This document shows positions 1 to 7,637 of a stretch of DNA of 10,738 bases, piece after piece (position 1 is the stretch's first letter; every line of letters starts with the position of its first letter). The position numbers and the translations under genes are program-made. The stretch comes from Alphaproteobacteria bacterium (GTDB lineage: Bacteria; Pseudomonadota; Alphaproteobacteria; Geminicoccales; Geminicoccaceae). The notes under the pieces were generated by a model. The model was not told the origin of the DNA. It searched no databases and was given only the letters and a program-made list of their open reading frames with translations. The stretch lies in the NCBI GenBank assembly GCA_026984595.1, contig JALSRW010000366.1, positions 1 through 10,738 of the forward strand, written 5' to 3'.

Positions 1-1765
<1,765 letters not shown>

Positions 1766-1766
<1 letters not shown>

Positions 1767-2476
1767 TGCTCGAGCTGCGCGAGGTCCATACCCATTACGG
1801 CCGGATCGAGGCCCTCAAGGGCATCAGTCTCGATGTCCGCAAGGGCGAGATCGTGACCATCATCGGCGCCAACGGTGCCGGCAAGACGACCCTGCTGATG
1901 ACCATCAGCGGCGATCCGCGGGCCAGCGCCGGCCGGATCGTCTTCGAGGGCGAGGAGATCACCCGCCTTCCCACCTACGAGATCGTGCGCCGGGGCATCA
2001 GCCAGGCGCCGGAGGGCCGGCGCATCTTCCCGCGCATGACCGTGCTCGAAAACCTGCAGATGGGGGCGGTGCCCAACGGCGAGCGCTATTTCGCCGAGGA
2101 TGTGGAGAAGATCTTCGCCCTGTTCCCGCGCCTCAAGGAGCGCATGCACCAGCGCGGCGGTACCCTTTCGGGCGGCGAACAGCAGATGCTCTGCATCGGC
2201 CGGGCGCTGATGGCCCGTCCCAGGCTGCTGCTGCTCGACGAACCCTCGCTCGGGCTCGCGCCGATGCTGGTGCAGCAGATCTTCAAATCCATCGTCGAGA
2301 TCAATCGCAGCCAGGGGCTCACCATCCTGCTGGTCGAGCAGAACGCCTACCAGGCATTGCGGATCGCCCATCGCGGCTATGTGCTGGCCACCGGCAGCGT
2401 GGTCATGGAGGGTAGTGGCAGAGAGCTGCTGGCGAGCCCCGAGATCCGGGCGGCATATCTCGAAGGCGGGCACTGA
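1766..2476 (+). CDS. livF: LivF, branched-chain amino acid ABC transporter ATP-binding protein
   Basis: This is the second ATPase of the Liv importer; LivF and LivG are expected to form the nucleotide-binding heterodimer on the LivH-LivM permease. It has 236 residues, the normal size. Motifs are Walker A GANGAGKT at 34-41, Q-loop Gln80 in the LivF-typical string QAPEGRRIFPRMTVLENL, signature LSGGE at 134-138, Walker B LLLLDEP at 154-160, and SLGLAP just after it. The H-loop position reads VEQN (190-193), with Gln in place of the usual His; this is normal for LivF and not a defect. The ATG at 1766 shares its A with the livG stop (TGATG, 1764-1768). No separate promoter is needed. Confidence 0.97.
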
Positions 2477-2488
2477 GGGAGGACGGCG

Positions 2489-2836
2489 GTGGAAGCGTTT
2501 CTCGGCACCTCTCCCGGCGTGTTCCTCGGTCTCACCGTCGTCCTGGTGGGCGGCTGCTCGATGCTCGCCGGGCGAGCCATGGCGGAGAACTGGCGGGGGC
2601 CCTGGCAGGTCGTGGCTGCGGCCTTCGGGCTCGCCCTCGCCGACCGCTTTCTCGTGTATGCGCTGTTCGACGGCGAGCTTTTGAACCTGCGGGGCCTGAT
2701 CGTCGCCTTTCTCGTTCTCGTGGCGCTGGGCCTGCTGAGCTACCGGATCACCCGCGTCGAGCGCATGGTGCGCCAGTATCCTTGGAAGTACCGCAAACGT
2801 TCGCCCCTGTCCTATGTGGAGATCGAGTCCCCCTGA
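2489..2836 (+). CDS. Small three-helix membrane protein, DUF6867-like, in the liv operon
   Basis: This is a 115-residue membrane protein of unknown function. It begins with GTG at 2489, preceded by a strong ribosome site (AGGGAGGA, 2476-2483, five bases away) that overlaps the end of livF and lies only 12 bases after it, so it belongs to the liv transcript. Three hydrophobic segments are visible at about 11-30, 40-60 and 67-86, joined by short loops (AENWRGPW between the first two). The basic C-terminal tail (86-104, YRITRVERMVRQYPWKYRKR) suggests a cytoplasmic C-terminus and periplasmic N-terminus. Length, the GGxxMxxGRA, W-R and RF-x(3)-ALF pattern, the terminal YPW motif and the position beside liv genes fit the DUF6867 family as I remember it from alphaproteobacteria. 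A role as an accessory or stabilising subunit of the Liv permease is inference from gene order only. The family call rests on recall and was not searched. Confidence 0.85.
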   Translation: MEAFLGTSPGVFLGLTVVLVGGCSMLAGRAMAENWRGPWQVVAAAFGLALADRFLVYALFDGELLNLRGLIVAFLVLVALGLLSYRITRVERMVRQYPWKYRKRSPLSYVEIESP

Positions 2837-2971
2837 GCCCGGACCGCCCCGGCGAAAAGGGTTGCGCCCGCGGCCGCACTCCTTAAACAGGAACGCCGAA
2901 TGGGCGGAACGGTGCGCCATCGCGAAGCTCATTTCGGCATTTCCACCCATCGATAACCAGGGAGTTGCACC

Positions 2972-4078
<1,107 letters not shown>

Positions 4079-4159
4079 TCGGTCGGCCGAATTCGCGAAG
4101 GGGCCGGGCCTTCGGGCCCGGTCCTGCGTTCCGACCGGTCGTCCATGATGGCCGGTCGG
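4079..4159 (+). promoter_or_regulatory. Three-segment leader with two mutually exclusive pairings between livJ and the amidohydrolase gene
   Basis: Segment A (4079-4086, TCGGTCGG) can pair with segment B (4131-4138, CCGACCGG), enclosing the UUCG hairpin; the outermost A-B pair is T-G. B can instead pair with segment C (4152-4159, CCGGTCGG). The B-C stem extends inwards by T-G, C-G, G-T and T-A pairs to 12 pairs around a five-base loop (4143-4147). Both cannot form at once. B also lies in a perfect 10-bp DNA palindrome (CGACCGGTCG, 4132-4141), so these may instead be repeated half-sites GGTCGG for a DNA-binding regulator. The B-C hairpin ends 18 bases before the chosen start of the next gene and leaves its ribosome site free. 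Confidence 0.35.
4100..4125 (+). terminator. GC-rich UUCG-tetraloop hairpin after livJ
   Basis: An 11-pair stem (4100-4110 with 4115-4125, two G-U pairs) is capped by the loop TTCG closed by C-G, the unusually stable C(UUCG)G form in RNA. It starts 22 bases after the livJ stop. No T-run follows, so it is not a textbook intrinsic terminator; it may slow or terminate polymerase, or protect the 3' end of the livJ message from exonucleases. The stem is read directly from the sequence; its function is inferred. Confidence 0.55.
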
Positions 4160-4177
4160 CATGTCGAGGGGGAGGCC

Positions 4178-5359
4178 ATGCCGGTTCTGAACCGCGTTGC
4201 CGAATATGTCGAGGAGCTGGTCGCCTGGCGCCGGGATCTCCACGCCCATCCCGAGCTCGCCTACGAGGAACGGCGCACCGCCGCCTTCGTCGCCGAAAGG
4301 CTGCGCAGCTTCGGCGTCGACGAGGTACATACCGGCATCGGCGGCACCGGTGTGGTGGGTGTCCTGCGGGCCGGCAGCGGCCGAGGTTCGATCGCCCTGC
4401 GTGCCGACATGGACGCCCTGCCGATCCAGGAGGAGACGGGAGTCGCCTGGGCCTCGCGGAACGCCGGCAAGATGCACGCCTGCGGCCATGACGGTCACAC
4501 CACCATGCTCCTGGGGGCGGCCCGCTATCTCGCCGAGACCCGTCGCTTCGACGGCACCGTCTATCTGATTTTCCAGCCCGCCGAGGAGGGGCTGTCGGGG
4601 GCCAGGGCGATGCTCGAGGATGGCCTGTTCGAGCGCTTTCCCGCCGATCGGGTGTTCGGCATGCACAACTGGCCCTGGCTCGAGCCCGGTGTCTTCGCCG
4701 TCCATGATGGTGCGGCGATGGCCGCCTCGGACGAATTCCGGATCCGCCTCGAGGGCCGGGGATGCCATGCCGCCATGCCGCATCTGGGGCGTGACCCGAT
4801 CATCGCCGGCTGCGCCCTGGTGCAGGCCCTCCAGAGCCTGGTCGCACGCGAGACCGATCCGCTCGAGGCGCTGGTGCTGTCGGTCACCTGCTTCCATGCC
4901 GGCGACGCCTACAATGTGGTTCCGCAGACCGCCGAGCTCGTGGGCACGGTGCGCACCTTCCGTGCCGATCTCCGCGATCGCGCGGAAGCCCGCCTGCGCG
5001 AGATCGCCCGAGGGGTCGGCGCGAGCTTCGGGCTCGCCATCGAGGTCGATTACCGGCGCGGCTATCCGGCCACCGTCAACACCTCCGGGGAGGCCGAGCG
5101 CTGCGCCGCGGTAGCGGCCGAGATCGCCGGCGAGGAGGCGGTGCGGCGGGACGAGCGGCCTTCGATGGGATCCGAAGATTTCGCCTTCATGCTGGAACGT
5201 CGCCCCGGCGCCTATGTCTGGCTCGGCCAGGGCGGAGCCGCCGAGGGGCGCATCCTGCACAGCCCCTTCTACGATTTCAACGACGAGATCCTTCCCCATG
5301 GGGTGAGCTACTGGGCGCGCCTCGTCGAACGGCTGCTTCCGGCCGCCGGCGCGGACTGA
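4178..5359 (+). CDS. M20D-family amidohydrolase (hippurate hydrolase / N-acyl amino acid hydrolase type)
   Basis: This is a probable cytoplasmic metal-dependent amidohydrolase that cleaves an amide-linked acyl group or conjugate from an amino acid; the substrate cannot be read from sequence. It has 393 residues, normal for the family. Visible marks are WRRDLHAHPEL (17-27), LRADMDALP (74-82), the metal site HACGHDGH (100-107, Cys102 and His104), FQPAEEG (132-138, catalytic and ligand Glu136/Glu137), GMHN (161-164, His163), the dimerisation-domain motif GRGCHAAMPHLGRDPI (193-208), MGSEDFAFML (330-339) and LHSPFYDFND (360-369, His361). All five expected ligands are present. I place the start at 4178 because GAGGG at 4166-4170 sits seven bases upstream and the protein then opens MPVLNRVAEYVEELVAWRRDLH, like family members as I recall them. 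Starts at 4145 or 4148 would fall inside a strong hairpin. Its position after livJ suggests processing of imported amino acid conjugates, but the structured 99-base gap leaves cotranscription open. A small 5-bp dyad (5371-5383) follows the stop. Confidence 0.93.
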   Translation: MPVLNRVAEYVEELVAWRRDLHAHPELAYEERRTAAFVAERLRSFGVDEVHTGIGGTGVVGVLRAGSGRGSIALRADMDALPIQEETGVAWASRNAGKMHACGHDGHTTMLLGAARYLAETRRFDGTVYLIFQPAEEGLSGARAMLEDGLFERFPADRVFGMHNWPWLEPGVFAVHDGAAMAASDEFRIRLEGRGCHAAMPHLGRDPIIAGCALVQALQSLVARETDPLEALVLSVTCFHAGDAYNVVPQTAELVGTVRTFRADLRDRAEARLREIARGVGASFGLAIEVDYRRGYPATVNTSGEAERCAAVAAEIAGEEAVRRDERPSMGSEDFAFMLERRPGAYVWLGQGGAAEGRILHSPFYDFNDEILPHGVSYWARLVERLLPAAGAD

Positions 5360-5413
5360 GGAAAACCCGCAGGCGATCCGCCTCATAGGGTGCCGCGGCG
5401 CGGGCATCCGCTG

Positions 5414-5441
5414 TTGCCGCCCGCTCCCATTCCGTTAAGAT
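5414..5441 (+). promoter_or_regulatory. Possible sigma-70 promoter for the 5453-6010 gene
   Basis: TTGCCG (5414-5419) and TAAGAT (5436-5441) are separated by 16 bases; each matches its consensus hexamer at four of six positions. The predicted transcript would begin near 5448, a few bases before the first ATG (5453) and about 23 before a second in-frame ATG (5471). The -10 element overlaps the CtrA-type box. Hexamer matches of this strength also arise by chance. Confidence 0.35.
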
Positions 5442-5450
5442 CCCGTTAAC
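5435..5450 (+). promoter_or_regulatory. CtrA-type box TTAA-N7-TTAAC
   Basis: The 16 bases TTAAGATCCCGTTAAC match the full consensus for the alphaproteobacterial cell-cycle response regulator CtrA. The half-sites lie in a direct repeat CCGTTAA (5432-5438 and 5443-5449) with an 11-bp period, placing both on one face of the helix. The box ends two bases before the first ATG of the next gene and covers the putative -10 region, which would fit repression better than activation. It is an exact match in very GC-rich DNA, where such sites should be rare, but binding is not shown. Confidence 0.6.
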
Positions 5451-5452
5451 AA

Positions 5453-6010
5453 ATGGATCGGGACGGAGTGATGCGCGAAGAACGATATCCCGGGGAGCGC
5501 CGCGGACTGACACTGTTTCTCGAGGATCTTGCGCCGGTGGTGGCCCTGCAGCTCGGCGAGAACTGCCTGCTGCATCACGCCATACGCGTCGCTCTGCGCT
5601 CCGCCAGCCTGCGACGGCTCCGGCATGCACGCCGTCTCTTCAATCATCTGCCGCGGGAGGTTCGCCAGCGCCTGTCGGAAGCGCTCCTCCAGCATTCGGC
5701 GCCGCTGCCCAGCCGTGAGCTGCTGCTGGCCGATTACGCGCGCCGGCCTCCGGCTTCGGTAGTGGCCTTCGAGAGCAGCGAACGTCACCATGCCGAGCCC
5801 TCGCCGCGGCCGGAGCTCCAGCACGAGCTGGCCTCCTCCGCCGATCTCCGGGTCACCATCCGCCCCGGCACACTGCCGGCGGTGGCGGCGCAGAGACTGC
5901 GGGCCATCGCCGATCTCATCGAGCAGGACCGGCGATTGCTCTCGCCCCGCTTCTGGCGCGAGCGCCAGCTCGACGATCTGGCCGGCAGCGACCAAGCCGA
6001 CTGCCGCTGA
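5453..6010 (+). CDS. Unrecognised arginine-rich, lysine-free protein behind a CtrA-type box
   Basis: I do not recognise this 185-residue protein. It has no signal peptide or membrane helix. It reads as two helical parts, about 16-92 (with a basic stretch RVALRSASLRRLRHARRLF at 45-63) and about 138-176 (RLRAIADLIEQDRRLLSPRF), joined by a proline-, serine- and histidine-bearing linker near 97-125. It holds about 30 arginines and no lysine, so nucleic-acid binding is possible but unproven. The strand is chosen because codons on + end mostly in G or C and because the promoter-like elements face this way; an open frame in the same register on the other strand looks like a shadow. The start is uncertain: 5453 has no good ribosome site and abuts the CtrA box, while an in-frame ATG at 5471 has GGAG only two bases ahead. 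It converges on trcR, 36 bases between stops. Confidence 0.68.
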   Translation: MDRDGVMREERYPGERRGLTLFLEDLAPVVALQLGENCLLHHAIRVALRSASLRRLRHARRLFNHLPREVRQRLSEALLQHSAPLPSRELLLADYARRPPASVVAFESSERHHAEPSPRPELQHELASSADLRVTIRPGTLPAVAAQRLRAIADLIEQDRRLLSPRFWRERQLDDLAGSDQADCR

Positions 6011-6046
6011 GCGGGAGCCGCGGCGCCGCCCCTGCCTCGCCGCCGT

Positions 6047-6613
6047 CTATTCCTGGGGCTGGGCCTCGTCCTCGGGGGCGCTCTTCTGCTGTTCCGCCCT
6101 GGCCCGGGCCACCGCCTCGTCGAGCTCGGTCTGCGAACAGAGGCCGAGGAGCACCGGATCCCGCGGGCGGATCTCGGCGCTCTTCCAATGGGTGCGATCA
6201 CGCACCGCCTGCACCGTGTTCTTGGTGGTCCCCAGCAGACGGCAGATCTGCTGATCGCTCAGCTCGGGATGATGGCGCAGCAGCCAGGCGATGGCATCGG
6301 GGCGATCCTGGCGCTTGGAGAGCGGCGTGTAGCGCGGCTCCTTGCGCTTGGGCAGCTTGACCTCGTCGGCCACCGATCTGGCCATCTTGAGACGCGCCTT
6401 GGGATCCTTCTGGCAGCGCTCGATCTCTTCGCGGGTGAGGATGCCGGCGCCGATGGGATCGAGACCACGGATCCCGGTCGCCACCTCGCCGTCGGCGATG
6501 GCCTTGACCTCGAGCGGATGCAGCCCGCAGAAATCGGCGATCTGCTCGAAGGTGAGGCTCGTGTTCTCCACCAGCCACACCGCGGTGGCCTTGGGCATCA
6601 GGGGTTTCGGCAT
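6047..6613 (-). CDS. trcR: TrcR-type DUF1013 transcription regulator
   Basis: This is a 188-residue cytoplasmic regulator of the DUF1013 (COG3820) family, which is conserved in Alphaproteobacteria. The Caulobacter member TrcR is described as travelling with RNA polymerase and influencing cell-cycle transcription. The N-terminal half is nearly the family consensus: MPKPLMPKATAVWLV (1-15) then LTFEQIADFCGLHPLEVKAI (20-39), a helix-turn-helix-like unit. A linker with GLDPIGAGILTREEIERC (50-67) leads to RYTPLSKRQDRPDAIAWLL (94-112) and a second helix-turn-helix-like unit ELSDQQICRLLGTTKNTVQAV (117-137), then THW, DPVLLGLCSQ (152-161) and a charged tail (165-188). The ATG at 6613 is preceded by GAGGAG about ten bases upstream. 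Lysine content (about 14) is far above most neighbours, as in a slowly evolving core protein. It stands alone between a convergent gene and the dehydrogenase; no clear promoter hexamers were found in the 112 bases upstream. Confidence 0.93.
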   Translation of the reverse strand: MPKPLMPKATAVWLVENTSLTFEQIADFCGLHPLEVKAIADGEVATGIRGLDPIGAGILTREEIERCQKDPKARLKMARSVADEVKLPKRKEPRYTPLSKRQDRPDAIAWLLRHHPELSDQQICRLLGTTKNTVQAVRDRTHWKSAEIRPRDPVLLGLCSQTELDEAVARARAEQQKSAPEDEAQPQE

Positions 6614-6676
6614 AGGCTTCCGTCTCCTCTCATGGCGCCGGCCCGTCGGTAGAGCGCACTCGCATCCCCGGGGCGC

Positions 6677-6695
6677 CGCGCCACCAGATGGCGCG
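6677..6695 (-). terminator. Seven-pair hairpin between the dehydrogenase and trcR genes
   Basis: CGCGCCA (6677-6683) and TGGCGCG (6689-6695) are perfect inverted repeats around a five-base loop, 30 bases past the dehydrogenase stop. No T-run follows on the - strand, so termination is uncertain. It could equally be an operator or leader structure for trcR, which starts 64 bases further on. Confidence 0.35.
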
Positions 6696-6725
6696 ACAGT
6701 TCGGCAATTGCAACTACCGGTTAGC

Positions 6726-7502
6726 TCAGTCGCGGACCGGCACGGTGTAATTCAGGGCGAGCCGACCACCGTCGATGTAGACGATCTGGCCGGTCATGTA
6801 GCTCGCCTCCTCGCTGGCCAGGAAGAGGACGAGACGTGCCACCTCCTCCGGCGTCCCGCACCGCCCCATGGGGGTGCGGGAGAGGATGGTACGGCGTGCC
6901 GCCTCGTCCTCCATCACCGTCATCAGCAGTTCGGTGAGGATCGAGCCGGGTGCCACCGCATTGACGCGAATATTCTTGTCCACGAGTGCCAGTGCGGTGG
7001 CCCGGGTGAGCTGATTGATTCCGCCCTTGGCGATGTTATAGGGCACCTGATCGGCGATCGCCATGATGCCGTTCACGGAGGACATGTTGACGATGGCGCC
7101 GCCGCCCCGCGCCGCCATCACCCGCGCCGCCGCCTGGCTGCACAGCAGTGCACCCTTGAGATTGACCCGCAGCACGGCATCGAGGTCCGGTTCGGAGAGC
7201 TCCAGAAAGTCGCTCTTGCGGATGATCGCCGCATTGTTGACGAGAACGTCCAGCCGGCCGCCCCATTCGAGGGTGGCGTCGACCATCGCCCCGACCTCCT
7301 GCGCGTCGCCGACATCGGTGGCGACGAAATGGGTCCTCCCGCCCTCGGCGGCGATTTCCTCGGCGGCCTCTGCTCCGGCCTCCCGGTCGATGTCGGCGAT
7401 GACGACACAAGCTCCCTCGGCGGCGAAGGCCCGTGCGCAGGCGCGGCCGATGCCGCGGGCGGCGCCGGTGACGATGACGACCTTGTTGAGAAACCGCTCC
7501 AT
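6726..7502 (-). CDS. SDR-family NAD(P)-dependent oxidoreductase
   Basis: This is a classical short-chain dehydrogenase/reductase of 258 residues; it probably oxidises an alcohol or reduces a ketone, substrate unknown. The Rossmann motif TGAARGIG is at 12-19. Asp37 (VVIADID) at the end of strand 2 favours NAD(H) over NADP(H). Asp63-Val64 contacts adenine, NNAA is at 89-92, and the catalytic tetrad appears as Asn114, Ser142, Tyr155 and Lys159 (YNIAK). PGS (185-187) and IDGG (243-246) complete the family pattern, so the enzyme should be active. I chose the ATG at 7502 because GGGAGG (7507-7512) lies four bases upstream and the protein then starts MERFLNKVVIVTG, as classical SDRs do. An open frame to 7589 adds 29 residues with no family match, and a possible promoter at 7537-7545 lies inside it. 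It is divergent from hyuA across 135 bases, which may mean a shared regulator and pathway. Confidence 0.93.
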   Translation of the reverse strand: MERFLNKVVIVTGAARGIGRACARAFAAEGACVVIADIDREAGAEAAEEIAAEGGRTHFVATDVGDAQEVGAMVDATLEWGGRLDVLVNNAAIIRKSDFLELSEPDLDAVLRVNLKGALLCSQAAARVMAARGGGAIVNMSSVNGIMAIADQVPYNIAKGGINQLTRATALALVDKNIRVNAVAPGSILTELLMTVMEDEAARRTILSRTPMGRCGTPEEVARLVLFLASEEASYMTGQIVYIDGGRLALNYTVPVRD

Positions 7503-7536
7503 CCTTCCTCCCATTGGCCGGATCTCGCGCAGGCCG

Positions 7537-7545
7537 CTCATAGCA
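7537..7545 (-). promoter_or_regulatory. Possible extended -10 element for the dehydrogenase gene
   Basis: On the - strand the sequence reads TGCTATGAG: an extended TGn followed by TATGAG, four of six matches to the -10 consensus. A convincing -35 is missing. Transcription would start near 7530, about 28 bases before the chosen ATG, which agrees with the start at 7502. Confidence 0.3.
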
Positions 7546-7637
7546 CGATCTTCCGCCTGCGGGCACCCGAAGCCAGCAAGAGGTTGCACCTGCGGTCAGT
7601 TTCCGCTGATCTGCCGGCGTGCGCAACGGGGGGAAGC

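Noticed and set aside
1886..2352. Loss of the H-loop histidine in LivF (VEQN), considered as an inactivating change.
   Set aside because: Gln at this position is characteristic of LivF proteins, and all other ATPase motifs are intact.
4145..4177. An alternative amidohydrolase start at 4145 or 4148, adding 10 or 11 residues.
   Set aside because: It would start inside the loop of a 12-pair hairpin with no ribosome site. The start at 4178 has GAGGG seven bases upstream and fits the family N-terminus.
5435..5995. A 186-codon open frame on the - strand in the same codon register as the unknown + gene.
   Set aside because: Third-position G/C preference and the promoter-like elements favour the + strand. 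It cannot be fully excluded without comparing relatives.
6632..6731. tRNA-like fragments (GTCGGTAGAGCGC near 6645 and GGTTAGCTCAGTCG near 6719), briefly considered as a tRNA, a permuted tRNA or an attachment site.
   Set aside because: There is no anticodon arm, no T-arm and no consistent acceptor stem of the right length, and the pieces are in the wrong order. There is no sign of an integrated element nearby.
7594..7611. An imperfect dyad GGTCAG-N6-CTGATC in the dehydrogenase-hyuA gap, considered as an operator.
   Set aside because: It has only six pairs with one mismatch and does not extend outward, so it is too weak to call without conservation data.
6342..7637. An upstream extension of the hyuA frame of over 400 codons.
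   Set aside because: It is antisense to trcR and the dehydrogenase gene. HyuA homology starts exactly at the ATG at 7638, which has its own G-rich ribosome site.
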